From assembly GCA_013414765.1 (NCBI GenBank), contig CP058708.1, positions 1,173,553 to 1,237,552 of the forward strand: DNA of 64,000 nucleotides, given 5' to 3'. Made by a program: the position numbers and the translations under genes. This document shows positions 18,231 through 27,860 of the stretch, piece after piece. Under the pieces are notes generated by a model. That model saw only the letters and a list, made by a program, of their open reading frames with translations, ran no database searches and was not told the DNA's origin. Each line of letters opens with the position of its first letter. Position 1 is the stretch's first letter. Source of the DNA: Candidatus Accumulibacter cognatus. GTDB lineage: Bacteria > Pseudomonadota > Gammaproteobacteria > Burkholderiales > Rhodocyclaceae.

Positions 18231-19445
18231 CTAACGACGCCCGTGCGCAACCGGGACGATGGCCCCATCGGGTGCATAACGGGTCATGATTACGTCGGAT
18301 TCGCTCAGTGCATCGTGGCGCCCTGCATCAAAGGGGCGTCGATAACGCTTGATCAGTCCATCGTAGTCGCGCACCTCTTCGAGCGCCTGTCTCACCGCCA
18401 GCCGATCGGTCGACCCGGCATGGTTGATCGCACGAGCCAGAATGTGGGTCAGGTCGTAGGCATGGGCGAGCCCGGTCGGTGAAGCAATGGCACGCGCATC
18501 GGGAAAGCCGAAAAGAAGATTTGCAGCATCCAGCACCTGGCGCGTGCGCGGCCGCTCATCGCCGATGAAACTGTAGGTCTGAACCATGACGAAATCCACC
18601 TCGGGCAACACCGAGCCCGCGGCTTCTGACATCTGCCCACCCGACACCCCCCAATGGGACAAGACGGGAAGCCGATCGGCCTTCGGCAGGCTCGCCACTT
18701 CCTTCAGCAGGATCGTTGCTTCGCGGTCGTTCGCCACCAGCAGGATGGCCTTGGCTCCCAAGCGCTTGAGATCGAGGTACTTGTCCAGGAGGCTCTGATC
18801 CTGCCAGTTGAACCAGCGGACGCCAACCAGTTTGAGCTGTGGTCGAGCCTTCGCCGCATACTGTTCCGCCGCAGCCAGATTGCTTCGCCCCCAGGTCGTG
18901 TTGAGGGCCATCATTCCGAAAGTTTTGATCCCCTTGCTGCTGCCGTACCGGAGCAAGGCGGGCATGGCATGGCTGTCACGAAGGGACAGCCGAAAAACAT
19001 AGTTGGGCGAAAAGCCGTTGTCGGTGATGAGGTCGGCCGCGGCCCATGGGTCCAGAAGAATCAGCGGCAAGGCGTGCACGGTCTCCAGCGCCTCGATCAC
19101 GGTCGGGCTGAATCGACCACAGAACACGGCGACCAGGTCCGTAGCCTGGGCGAATTCCCTGAGATTGCGGATACTGCGCGCAGGGATCGTCCCGTTATCC
19201 TTCTTGACCAGTTCGAGTGGTCGCCCTCCGAGAACACCACCACTGCGGTTGATTTCGTCGATGGCGATCAGGATGCCTTGCTCGATTGCCTGCGCCGAGG
19301 TACTTCCTGGCCAGGAAAACTCCGCGTCAAGACCGATCAGGACGGGCCCTTTTGTCGCCGCAACGCCCACAGGAAACGACGTCAGGATCAGCGTCCACAG
19401 CAACGAGACCAGCGCCCAACGCACCAAGATCGCCTTGACCACCAT
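18231..19445 (-). CDS. Periplasmic substrate-binding protein (branched-chain amino acid/amide type)
   Basis: The protein is 404 aa from ATG at 19445, with GGGAGG just before it; the open frame further upstream has no signal. A signal peptide (ALVSLLWTLILTSFPVGVAA) is followed by a type I periplasmic-binding fold (Peripla_BP_6, LivK-like): LIGLDAEFSWPGSTSAQAIEQG, AIDEINRSGGVLGGRPLELV and TTWGRSNLAAAEQYA (each part of the usual family pattern). No permease or ATPase gene is adjacent. The next gene, 18 bases on, is a sensor kinase, so this protein may serve sensing rather than uptake. Ligand unknown. Confidence 0.85.
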   Translation of the reverse strand: MVVKAILVRWALVSLLWTLILTSFPVGVAATKGPVLIGLDAEFSWPGSTSAQAIEQGILIAIDEINRSGGVLGGRPLELVKKDNGTIPARSIRNLREFAQATDLVAVFCGRFSPTVIEALETVHALPLILLDPWAAADLITDNGFSPNYVFRLSLRDSHAMPALLRYGSSKGIKTFGMMALNTTWGRSNLAAAEQYAAKARPQLKLVGVRWFNWQDQSLLDKYLDLKRLGAKAILLVANDREATILLKEVASLPKADRLPVLSHWGVSGGQMSEAAGSVLPEVDFVMVQTYSFIGDERPRTRQVLDAANLLFGFPDARAIASPTGLAHAYDLTHILARAINHAGSTDRLAVRQALEEVRDYDGLIKRYRRPFDAGRHDALSESDVIMTRYAPDGAIVPVAHGRR

Positions 19446-19619
19446 GCCTCCCTGAAACAGATGGGAAATCCTGCCCTGCCGACAGCAGTATAAGCAGCCC
19501 GACAAACCGTGGTCAAGCCGGAAACCGGCGTAGCCACTTCGGCGAAAGAATTCCTCTGCCACAGACTTGAGGAAAGCTTGGGGTAATATTCGCCGTTTCC
19601 TGCCTTGCGAAGCGATTAC

Positions 19620-20477
19620 ATGCAATCCCTGTGGATGCTTCTGGCCAGCCTCTTCTTCGCCTGCATGGGGGTATGCGCCAAATTGGTGGCAGCCACCCAC
19701 TCGGTGGTAGAGATCGTCTTCTACCGCAGCATCCTCTCGCTGGTCCTGGTGTATGCGCTGGTTCGTCTGCGCGGCGTGCCGCTGGCCACGCCGCACTGGC
19801 ACTGGCAGATCAGCCGCGGCCTCGTCGGTTTCGCGGCGCTGGTCGCTTACTTCTGGGCAATCACCCGGCTACCGCTGGCGACCGCAGTCACGCTCAACTA
19901 CACATCGGCGATCTTTCTCGCGATCTACCTGGTATTCACCGGCCATCGCCTGAACGCCGGCATCATCGGCGCCCTCGCACTCGGGCTGACCGGGATCGGC
20001 CTACTGCTCAAACCCAGCCTGCACGCCGACCAACTGCTCAGCGGCCTGATTGGCCTGGGTTCAGGGATGCTCGCCGGCATGGCCTACTTCAGTGTTCGTG
20101 AACTCGGCGCGCGCGGTGAACCCGAGAGCCGCACGGTATTCTATTTCGCGCTGGTTTCATCGGCGTGCGGCAGTTTATGGCTGCCGTTTTCCCCTCTTCA
20201 TCCGGTCGACCTGCGCAGCGGCGTGCTGCTGTTTGGTGTGGCGGCTTTCGCCACCGCCGCCCAGTTGGCGATGACCCGCGCCTACACCAGAGCGAAGCCG
20301 CTACTGGCAGCCGCTCTGGCTTACAGTACGGTCGTTTTTTCCAGTCTGTTCGGCATCCTCCTCTGGAATGAGGCTCACGATGCGTGGTCCTGGCTGGCGA
20401 TCGGCCTGATCGTGTTGTCCGGTCTCGCCGCCACACATTTCTCGCCAGCCAGGTCGGCACGCCGGCCCGCACCCTGA
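19620..20477 (+). CDS. DMT-superfamily (EamA) permease
   Basis: The protein is 285 aa from ATG at 19620; a TTG five codons upstream is a possible alternative. Ten hydrophobic segments form two EamA repeats, with the typical FYRSILSLVLVYALVR in the first half and TVVFSSLFGILLWNE in the second. Family members export or import small metabolites such as amino acids or nucleosides; the substrate cannot be assigned. It is divergent from the binding-protein gene and converges on the trifunctional polysaccharide enzyme, with only 13 bases between stops. Confidence 0.87.
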   Translation: MQSLWMLLASLFFACMGVCAKLVAATHSVVEIVFYRSILSLVLVYALVRLRGVPLATPHWHWQISRGLVGFAALVAYFWAITRLPLATAVTLNYTSAIFLAIYLVFTGHRLNAGIIGALALGLTGIGLLLKPSLHADQLLSGLIGLGSGMLAGMAYFSVRELGARGEPESRTVFYFALVSSACGSLWLPFSPLHPVDLRSGVLLFGVAAFATAAQLAMTRAYTRAKPLLAAALAYSTVVFSSLFGILLWNEAHDAWSWLAIGLIVLSGLAATHFSPARSARRPAP

Positions 20478-20490
20478 AGCCGGACGCCGA

Positions 20491-23400
20491 TCATCTCGCC
20501 GCCTGCACCGTCGCCTTGCGATCGATCTTCCCCCAACCCACGAGTACGCCGCGCAACGAGGTCATGGTACTCTTGATGGCCACGTAATACATCAGCTGAC
20601 GGTAGAAGAAGCGCTGCCAGAACAGCCAGACGAGCAGCCACCAGCTCTCCTTGCGTTCCATCGAGAAAGCCAGTACGGCCGCCAGATAATCCACCGTCAC
20701 GAACAGCGCGTAGTAGAACAGCACCTGCCACAAGGCGTCAGGGGAATACTCGTCCGGGTGCTGCACGTGATTGAAGGCGGCCACCGCGAGCGAGCCGATC
20801 AACTGCAGATCCATGATCGGCGAGATCAGCGGGAAAAGGACCTGAAAAATGATCACATTCGGCAGTGCGACAAAACCCAGCGCGCCGTAGCGCCGACGGA
20901 ACAACACGTCGCGGTGTTTCCAGGCCGCCTGCATGGTGCCGTACATCCAGCGGTAGCGCTGGCGGATGAAGCCGCGTACCGTATCGGGCGCTTCGGTCAG
21001 CGCCAGCGCCTCGTCCTCATAGGCGATGACATAACCGAGTTTGCGAATTGCCAGCGTCAGATCGGCGTCTTCCGCCAGGGTCACATCGGTAAAGCCACCC
21101 ACCCGTTCGACCAGTTCGCGCCGCCAGGCCCCTACCGCGCCGGGCACCACGGTGATGCAGTTGAGGGCATCGAAGGCGCGCCGGTCAAGATTCTGGCTGG
21201 TAATGTACTCCAGCGCCTGCCAGCGAGTCAGCAGATTGATCCGGTTGCCGACCTTGGTGTTACCGGCGACTGCGCCAACCGCCGGATCGACGAAATGGCG
21301 GACCAGTTTGGCAATCGTGTCGCGGGTGAACACGGTGTCGGCATCGAGGGCCACGATGATTTCCGCCTCGGTCTGCGCCATGCCCAGGGTTAGCGCCGCC
21401 GGCTTGCCGCCATTGGCTTTGGTCAACACCCGTACGCGCGGATCTTCGGCGAAAGCCGTGCGCGCCACTTGATAAGTGGCGTCAGTGGAGCCGTCATCGA
21501 CGACGATGATCTCGAATTGCCGGGAATGATCGCAAGCCAGCAATGAGGAGATCGTCTGCACGATCACCTTTTCCTCGTTGTACGCGGGGATCACCACCGC
21601 GACTGTTGGCGAATAGGCCGGATCGAAAGCCTGCCGGCGCTGTTGCCAGCGCTGGTACAGGGCAAGCATGCCGACGAAAAGCAAACGCGCGATACCCAGC
21701 ACGATCCCCAGCAGGAACAGCCAGTGGAGGGTCGCGGCCGACCAGTTGAGCACGCCAAAAGCAGCGCCATCCAGCCAGGTCCGCCACGCGCTGTCGGGCG
21801 GCACCAGCGGCATCACCTCATCACGGCTACGCCCAAGCAATTCGGAGACGCTGACGAAGCGAAATCCCCGCTGCTGCAATTCCTCGACAATTCTGGGGAT
21901 GGCCTGGATCGTCTGGCTGCGGTCGCCACCGGAATCGTGTAGCAGGATCATGTTGCCTTCGCCACGCTCGGCCTCTTCGACGGTGCGCCGCACGATCTCA
22001 TCCACCCCTGGCCGCTTCCAGTCATCCGGGTCGATCTGCATGCCCACCACGAGATAACCCAGGGCCGCAGCGAGTTCGATCGGACGAACCTGCTCGATGG
22101 TTTCCGGCTCGGCGTCGACCGCATAAGGGGGACGAAACAACAGCGAATGCCGGCCCACCGTGCTGGCCAGCAAATGCTTGGTCGCCGACAGTTCAAGTTG
22201 AAACTGGGTAGCAGAGATCGCCGAGATATTGGGATGGGTGAAGGTGTGATTACCGATTTCATGGCCTTCATCGACTTCCCGGCGCAGCAAATCCGGATGC
22301 ATCTGACCATTGACGCCAATGATGAAGAAGGTCCCCGGCACCCCTGCCTGCCGCAAGGCATCGAGGATTTGCGGCGTGTACAGGGGATCGGGGCCATCAT
22401 CGAAGGTCAGCGCGACCTTGCGTTCGGCACCACCATGACGGGTGATGACGTAGGGCGAAGGATAGACCGTGAACTGCTCGGCGCTGATCAGCCCACGCTT
22501 CGAGTCGAAAACAATGGTTCGACTGCCCGCCTGTGGTTGGGCAGTAATCTCGAGAATCTCTCCCTTGCCCTCGTAGTCCACGCCGTAGGGAAAGCGAATG
22601 TCCCCCAGTTGGGTGGCATGCGCCGCATCCAGTGCGCCCTGCTTGCCGAACACCTGCCACAGCGCCGGGTCTTCGCTGCCCAAACGCCACAGGGCAACGC
22701 CGCGCGGCTGTACCGAACGGATCACGACCATCTGATTGAACGCCGTGACTGCATCGAGCATCCACACCTGGTGAATGCGGTCATTGTCGTCAGCGTACTC
22801 GAAGGTCGGGTTGAGCGAGACTGGATCGAGCCGGATCCTGCCTTCGGATTCCTTGGCAACCAGAATTGCCTCCTCGAAGGTTCGTTCCTCGGCCGGACGA
22901 CCTTTCTGCCAGTCGTAAGCGTAATTGCCGATGGCCACGATCATTTTGTCGAGGGGAATGTCACGCTGTCGCTGGCGCAGTACCGAGGCAAACCAGGGCA
23001 GGCTGGAAATCGGACCCGGGGCACTGTCATTCCAGTGTTCGTCGTAGGCCATGAGAATCAGGTGGTCGGCGTTACGCGCCAGGCTGCGATAATCGAAAGT
23101 GGCGTCGTTGGCCGGCACGTTCACCGATACCAGCAGTTTTTTTGGGTGCATCGCTGCGTACAGTTCCGCCATGAAGCGCTGAAAATCGGGCTGTGCCTTG
23201 GGCGGAACGTTCTCGAAATCGATGCTGATTCCGTCAAAGCGATGACGCTCGACATAGGCTGTCAGCTCCGTTACGGTACGCGCCCGCGCCGCCGGGTTGG
23301 ACAGCATCCGCGCCAGCTTGGCCCCTTCCCATTGATGACCGTTCCAGTTATTGACCAGCGGCACGATCGACGCTTCGGGACGATGTGTACGGATGTACGC

Positions 23401-24000
23401 AGCCACTTGGGCGGTGCGCATCGGATCGTTTTCGCGCAGAGAACCGTCTGCGGCGGCAAGGTGCAGCCATTCGGCGATCACCATGTCCAGGTGATCAAGG
23501 TTCTGCCTGAGCGAACTCATGCTGGCGTCGTCCCAGTTGACGAAAAAACCGATCGCCAGCGTTTGCCGGTTGGGCATCAGACCCGGCTTGTGGGGTTGCT
23601 CCAGCCATTGTTGCAGGTTGGCCTCGCGTACCCGCGCCAGCTTGATCTGTTCACTACGCAGGACTCGCTCACGGCGTGTCAAGGGGCGCTCGGGAGAAAG
23701 CACAGGAATGGCCGGCAAGGCGTGCGCGCCTTGCGGCAAAAAGCTGATGCCGGGCAGATGCAGTGCCGGCAGCACCGGGCTGGCAAGAATGCTCAGCACC
23801 AGCGCCCCCAACAACAGCGACAGCGTCAGTCCGAGCAGCGTCACGCCCGCCCGCAGGCGCGGCCAGCGCTTGCGGGCGGGATCGAAGAAGACCGGTTTGC
23901 CGGACGATTCAGTACCCATGGCAGTTGTCGGTGGATCAGCGGGCAATGTCTTCGGGATATCTGGACGATCGTCTTTCGGCAAGTCGGGTCTTCTGCGCAT
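20491..24000 (-). CDS. Trifunctional GH18-like / polysaccharide deacetylase / family 2 glycosyltransferase
   Basis: The protein is 1169 aa. After a proline-rich cytoplasmic start and a membrane segment near 45-70, a GH18-like domain (about 130-450) carries the catalytic pattern FDGISIDFE. A NodB deacetylase domain (about 535-725) shows TFDDGP, HTFTHP and RPPYAVD, with the metal-binding Asp and HxxxH in place. A membrane hairpin near 745-780 leads to a processive GT2 domain with VIPAYNEE, VVDDGSTD, DADTVF, EDADLT and RQRYRW, then three or more C-terminal membrane segments. The layout suggests synthesis and export of an amino-sugar polymer by the GT2 part, with deacetylation and trimming outside, as in the separate PgaC and PgaB proteins. 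The polymer identity is inferred. It follows the secreted glycosidase-like gene by 32 bases, suggesting one operon. Confidence 0.88.
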   Translation of the reverse strand: MRRRPDLPKDDRPDIPKTLPADPPTTAMGTESSGKPVFFDPARKRWPRLRAGVTLLGLTLSLLLGALVLSILASPVLPALHLPGISFLPQGAHALPAIPVLSPERPLTRRERVLRSEQIKLARVREANLQQWLEQPHKPGLMPNRQTLAIGFFVNWDDASMSSLRQNLDHLDMVIAEWLHLAAADGSLRENDPMRTAQVAAYIRTHRPEASIVPLVNNWNGHQWEGAKLARMLSNPAARARTVTELTAYVERHRFDGISIDFENVPPKAQPDFQRFMAELYAAMHPKKLLVSVNVPANDATFDYRSLARNADHLILMAYDEHWNDSAPGPISSLPWFASVLRQRQRDIPLDKMIVAIGNYAYDWQKGRPAEERTFEEAILVAKESEGRIRLDPVSLNPTFEYADDNDRIHQVWMLDAVTAFNQMVVIRSVQPRGVALWRLGSEDPALWQVFGKQGALDAAHATQLGDIRFPYGVDYEGKGEILEITAQPQAGSRTIVFDSKRGLISAEQFTVYPSPYVITRHGGAERKVALTFDDGPDPLYTPQILDALRQAGVPGTFFIIGVNGQMHPDLLRREVDEGHEIGNHTFTHPNISAISATQFQLELSATKHLLASTVGRHSLLFRPPYAVDAEPETIEQVRPIELAAALGYLVVGMQIDPDDWKRPGVDEIVRRTVEEAERGEGNMILLHDSGGDRSQTIQAIPRIVEELQQRGFRFVSVSELLGRSRDEVMPLVPPDSAWRTWLDGAAFGVLNWSAATLHWLFLLGIVLGIARLLFVGMLALYQRWQQRRQAFDPAYSPTVAVVIPAYNEEKVIVQTISSLLACDHSRQFEIIVVDDGSTDATYQVARTAFAEDPRVRVLTKANGGKPAALTLGMAQTEAEIIVALDADTVFTRDTIAKLVRHFVDPAVGAVAGNTKVGNRINLLTRWQALEYITSQNLDRRAFDALNCITVVPGAVGAWRRELVERVGGFTDVTLAEDADLTLAIRKLGYVIAYEDEALALTEAPDTVRGFIRQRYRWMYGTMQAAWKHRDVLFRRRYGALGFVALPNVIIFQVLFPLISPIMDLQLIGSLAVAAFNHVQHPDEYSPDALWQVLFYYALFVTVDYLAAVLAFSMERKESWWLLVWLFWQRFFYRQLMYYVAIKSTMTSLRGVLVGWGKIDRKATVQAAR

Positions 24001-24032
24001 CGTTCTGGCGTTGGCGACAACGACGCTTCACA

Positions 24033-26231
24033 TCAAGGCACGGGGACCGGCGCGGCTGGCTGGGCGGACGGTCCCCGACTGCGGATCACCGTCAGGGACC
24101 AGGGCGGCAACTGTACCGCCAGCGGTGCATGCGAGTGTAGTACGCGATGCTCTGGAGGCCGACTGCGTCGCGGGCGACCGTGTTCGCCGTTCGCCCGCCA
24201 TTGGTACTGGGCGGTAGAAAACCGGAACAGCTCGGCCGGACCTTGCAGCCACTCGACCGCCTCCGGATCCGGCCCGGTGAAGCGCAGTGTGACCGACCAT
24301 GGCCGCTGCGGATCCTTGTTGACCAGCAGCAGCGCCCAGAGGCCGTCGGGGCGTTGCAGCGCGTAAGCGCTCAGCGGCGGCGCCACGGCGGTTTCGCCAT
24401 CGACACGGGCACGATAAATCCGATGCGCCTGATCCGGGTCCCCGGCCCATTGCCGCGCCAGCAGCCTGGCGCCGTGATAGGTGGCGGTACGCGCCCGGAT
24501 GTTTCGCTTCTGGTCGGAGAGGAACAGGGTATTGTTGCCCCAGGTTTCGCAATTGACCTGGGGTTCCCTGTCCAGAGGGCTCGGTTCATAACCATACAGA
24601 TAAGCCGTGCTGCCCCCCTCGGTCAGGAAGGTGGCGACCGTGTCAGCGTTGAACAGGGCACCGGCCAGGTCGACCTCCGCCTGCGTGGCGAAGGCCGAGT
24701 AGCCGTACTCGGTGATCAACAGCGGCGTCGCGCGCGGCAGACCCTGCCGATAGAGGTTGGCCATGGCCTCGGCGAGCTGGGCCGGCGCCTGCTGCAACTG
24801 TGGCGCCGCCGGCGCACAAACATCGTCGAAGGGGTACCATTCGAACGACAGGAAACCCAGATCGGACGCTCGCCCGCGCGCCTGCAGGTAGCTCAGAAAC
24901 CGCGCCAGCCACGGTCGATCGGGAGCAACCGGGGTTCCTGCCCAGGCCATCATCGGCTCATTCCACAAGGACTGGAAAGACGGTCCGCCGAGGATCACGC
25001 CCGCGTCGACTGCGCGCAACGCGTCCGCCGCCTGCAGGTACAAGGCACCATAGTCTTCCGGAGCAATATACTGGCCATCCGGCTCCTCGCCAAGCTCGAT
25101 GCCACGCAGCGGATAGCCGCGCCGCTTCAGATAGCGCAGCAGTGCGGCGGCGTTGTCGGGAGTATCGTACAGCACCCCGACCGGCACCAGCATCGGTAAG
25201 CCGTGCGTGAGCCCGCTGGCGAATACCCGGTCGATCCCGGCCTGTTCCACCCCCGGATCCAGATCGACTGCGCGGTGCCAAGGGTCAGTGGAGGAAACGA
25301 AAAAGCGGCTTTGGCCGTCGCGGCTGGCGGCGTGGCGAACGGCATCGTGCAACTCGCCGCTCGCTTTTTGTATTCCGATGGCCACCTCCCGCACCGCGAA
25401 ACCGAGGGCATCGCGTGGATCGCTGGCTCCCTCTGGTGCGCTGGCCGAGGATTCTTCGAGCAATACCCGCAGGTAACGTGCCGGTAACGCCCCCTGAGTC
25501 AGGCGCAGAATGCCGTCACCGCCGCGACCCTGCGTCACCAGACCGTCGGGAAAGGTTTGCCATCGGCCTTCGGGATACCCGTCCGGCAGATCCGTGTCTT
25601 CACCATCCCAGTATTGCACGGCGTAGCGCACGGCATACGGAATCCCCCAGAAGATGCGGATCGCGTTCACCGGGATTTTCTCTCCCAGATCGGCGATCAA
25701 CCATTGTGGGTGCCGGTCCTCGCCGGTGTAACGACGGTCCAGATAGGGATTGCTCTTCCAGAAAGTCGCCAGGTCGCCATCGGCCAGCCGCGAATAGCCA
25801 TCGTCATTGGCCTGGTCGATGCTGTTGCCGCGGCGCGGCAGCCGATAACCAAAGGACACCAGAATCGGATCACCAGGACGGTCGTCCGACGTCCAGTAAC
25901 CTTCTGCGTTCTTGCTGTCACTCCAGCGGCCGCGCGGATTCCAGTGCCAGGCCTGGATGCCGAGCTCGGTGCGCAGGCGGTAAGTCAGTGGACGCAGACC
26001 GACCGAACGCATGGCGCGCAAGATTGCCGGACGATAAATGGCGCTCGCATCGCCACGCGCGTGCCCGTCCACCCCGGCGCCGAGCGCGGCGGACGGCGTG
26101 AAGATATTGCTGGGCCCCGCTCCGAGATCGATGGTCACGCTGGCCGACTCAGCCGCCAAGACAGGTGGAGGAACGACGAAGAGGCCGGCAAGGGCGAGTA
26201 CGGCGAACAGCGGGGAGGACAAGCCAGGCAT
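24033..26231 (-). CDS. Secreted discoidin-like / glycosidase-like protein
   Basis: The protein is 732 aa from ATG at 26231, where a signal peptide begins (FAVLALAGLFVVPPPVLA). An F5/8C (discoidin)-like region at about 130-290 includes LADGDLATFWKS and PQWLIADLGE with the RYLRVLLEE strand. A TIM-barrel-like domain follows, with IELGEEPDGQY and LLITEYGYSAF as candidate acid/base and nucleophile glutamates of a clan GH-A type glycosidase. The C-terminus is a beta-rich region. I cannot place it in a numbered glycoside hydrolase family. Being directly upstream of the polysaccharide synthase gene, it probably acts on the same extracellular polymer. Confidence 0.72.
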   Translation of the reverse strand: MPGLSSPLFAVLALAGLFVVPPPVLAAESASVTIDLGAGPSNIFTPSAALGAGVDGHARGDASAIYRPAILRAMRSVGLRPLTYRLRTELGIQAWHWNPRGRWSDSKNAEGYWTSDDRPGDPILVSFGYRLPRRGNSIDQANDDGYSRLADGDLATFWKSNPYLDRRYTGEDRHPQWLIADLGEKIPVNAIRIFWGIPYAVRYAVQYWDGEDTDLPDGYPEGRWQTFPDGLVTQGRGGDGILRLTQGALPARYLRVLLEESSASAPEGASDPRDALGFAVREVAIGIQKASGELHDAVRHAASRDGQSRFFVSSTDPWHRAVDLDPGVEQAGIDRVFASGLTHGLPMLVPVGVLYDTPDNAAALLRYLKRRGYPLRGIELGEEPDGQYIAPEDYGALYLQAADALRAVDAGVILGGPSFQSLWNEPMMAWAGTPVAPDRPWLARFLSYLQARGRASDLGFLSFEWYPFDDVCAPAAPQLQQAPAQLAEAMANLYRQGLPRATPLLITEYGYSAFATQAEVDLAGALFNADTVATFLTEGGSTAYLYGYEPSPLDREPQVNCETWGNNTLFLSDQKRNIRARTATYHGARLLARQWAGDPDQAHRIYRARVDGETAVAPPLSAYALQRPDGLWALLLVNKDPQRPWSVTLRFTGPDPEAVEWLQGPAELFRFSTAQYQWRANGEHGRPRRSRPPEHRVLHSHAPLAVQLPPWSLTVIRSRGPSAQPAAPVPVP

Positions 26232-26433
26232 GGTTTGCAACCCGGACCAGTGATCGAGAAAATCCGCAGCAAATTCGGACTGGCGGATCGGGAAACTCAA
26301 GATATTGCTGAACAAGCTATGAAAAGCTCCAAATATGACGATATTCAGGGGCGGCTCGGTTTAACGAACCACTATATGTTGTGTTATCCGGTTAATCAGC
26401 TACTACCTGTTCTACCTGAGTAGTTACCTGAAA

Positions 26434-27297
26434 TCAACGTTCGTTTCTAACAAGGCCGAACGCCTTTTCCTTCTCGCGGATCAGCTCCGTCCCTGCTCCC
26501 ATCAGCTTTGCTCGCTCAATCCAACGTTTCACCCCGACCGTATCCTTGGCGGTGTGGCTCTTGTCAGCCAAAGCAAGGTAGTGGTCGACGATCCGGTTGG
26601 CGATGCCCTTCACTTCCTCGCCGCGATACTGGCCTCTTGGGTCTATCTGTCGTATCGCGTCGAGGCATGCCTTGGCGGAGCTCTCTGGAGGATCGGTGTA
26701 TTGCGCTTTCTCGACGAATTGAGTCGCCCGCCTAAGCTGATCGTCGATTTCCGCCTTATCCTTGTCGGAAAGTGTCACCGTTGACGAGTCGACGATCTTG
26801 GTTTCGACCACGGTCACCCGCTCCGTCTTTGTCCCACGCGTAAACCAGAATCCCGCCACCGCCAGCACGGCGACAATGGCGAAAGCGATGAACGGGGTAG
26901 CCCAACGTTTGGTCTCGCTGTCGCGCCGCACGCCATGGACGCGGCAGAACGAAGTGACATACTCGGCGGCCACGCGCGGATCAAGTCCCTTCTTCTTTCC
27001 AGTGGCCACCGCCAGCACCTTGTCGAGGGCATCGCGCTCCTCCTTGCCATCCAGACGCTTGTCGTTATCGGTGAACTGATGCAGCAGTCGATCCAACTCC
27101 TCCAGAAGCATACGCTCGCAAACCGCGCCGGCCTTTTCCAACTCGACGCGTATCACCAACTCGGCCTCGGCCACCGCGATACCTCGCGCGGCAGCCTCCT
27201 CTTTAATGCGCTTCTCCTCGTCACGATCGAGGTAAAAGTCGTCGTCAATAGCGGCGTGAACACGGTTCTCCAGCCACAGCTGATCAGCGGGGTTCAT
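26434..27297 (-). CDS. Membrane-anchored protein with helical acidic domain, last gene of the Ter-type array
   Basis: The protein is 287 aa from ATG at 27297 with AGGAGA seven or so bases before. Residues 1-125 are helical and acidic, with two Asp-rich turns, IDDDFYLDRDEE and FTDNDKRLDGKEERDALD, that look like TerB-like or calcium-loop-like repeats. A single membrane segment (FIAFAIVAVLAVAGFWF) at about 135-152 leads to a helical C-terminal region of about 130 residues. The second acidic unit, ending in FCRVHGVR, is shared with the preceding gene (FTDQDKKLDPKERSDA ... FCRANGVR). I do not recognise a named family. It is last in the 14-gene minus-strand array. Confidence 0.7.
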   Translation of the reverse strand: MNPADQLWLENRVHAAIDDDFYLDRDEEKRIKEEAAARGIAVAEAELVIRVELEKAGAVCERMLLEELDRLLHQFTDNDKRLDGKEERDALDKVLAVATGKKKGLDPRVAAEYVTSFCRVHGVRRDSETKRWATPFIAFAIVAVLAVAGFWFTRGTKTERVTVVETKIVDSSTVTLSDKDKAEIDDQLRRATQFVEKAQYTDPPESSAKACLDAIRQIDPRGQYRGEEVKGIANRIVDHYLALADKSHTAKDTVGVKRWIERAKLMGAGTELIREKEKAFGLVRNER

Positions 27298-27335
27298 AAG
27301 TGTTTCTCCTGTCGTGGTGCGTCGATGGATGATAA

Positions 27336-27830
27336 TCAGGGAATAGTCCAGCGTAGCAGGCCGACCTTCACGCGCACTCCATTCGCACGGCAGAAATTGA
27401 CCACGAGCGCATCGGCTACCTTTAACTCGAGACCCTTCGAATAACCGAATCTTGGTTTGCATACCATCTGGATGGCATCACTGCGCTCCTTCGGGTCGAG
27501 TTTCTTGTCTTGGTCGGTGAACCGCCGCAGCAGGTCCGTGAGTTCATCGCATAGCTTCTGCTCGTTGGCGCACCCCAGTCCTTCCAACGCCACGTCCGTC
27601 AGGAGTGCAGCCTTTGCGGGTTCCAGGCCGAAGTCCGATATCCCCTGCTGGATGAGTTCGCCGCGCAGCACCGAATCGCAGTAACCGCCGAACACGCGCG
27701 CGGCGATCCGATTGCGCAGGGCCGCGACCGGATCAGCAACGGGCTGGAGCGGCGTCGGCGAACCCGACACGGTTTGGGCCGCCGTGCCGCCGCTATTGCC
27801 GGACGAGGTCTTGGATAGATTGATGGACAT
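27336..27830 (-). CDS. Soluble protein sharing the helical acidic domain of the next gene
   Basis: The protein is 164 aa from ATG at 27830; an upstream in-frame ATG at 27851 would overlap pgpA. The first 30 or so residues are Ser/Thr/Gly/Pro-rich and probably disordered. The rest is helical, with LLRRFTDQDKKLD and DALVVNFCRANGVRVK aligned to the membrane-anchored protein encoded next. No membrane segment is present, so the pair would be a soluble and an anchored form of one domain. Function unknown; it belongs to the Ter-type array by position and strand, 30 bases after pgpA. Confidence 0.65.
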   Translation of the reverse strand: MSINLSKTSSGNSGGTAAQTVSGSPTPLQPVADPVAALRNRIAARVFGGYCDSVLRGELIQQGISDFGLEPAKAALLTDVALEGLGCANEQKLCDELTDLLRRFTDQDKKLDPKERSDAIQMVCKPRFGYSKGLELKVADALVVNFCRANGVRVKVGLLRWTIP

Positions 27831-27860
27831 CAGGGGCGCATCCTCTTTCAAATTCGCCAG

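Noticed and set aside
22147-24366. 739-codon plus-strand frame opposite the GH18-NodB-GT2 gene
   Set aside because: The real gene on the minus strand has catalytic motifs of three families; this frame is a mirror effect of codon use.
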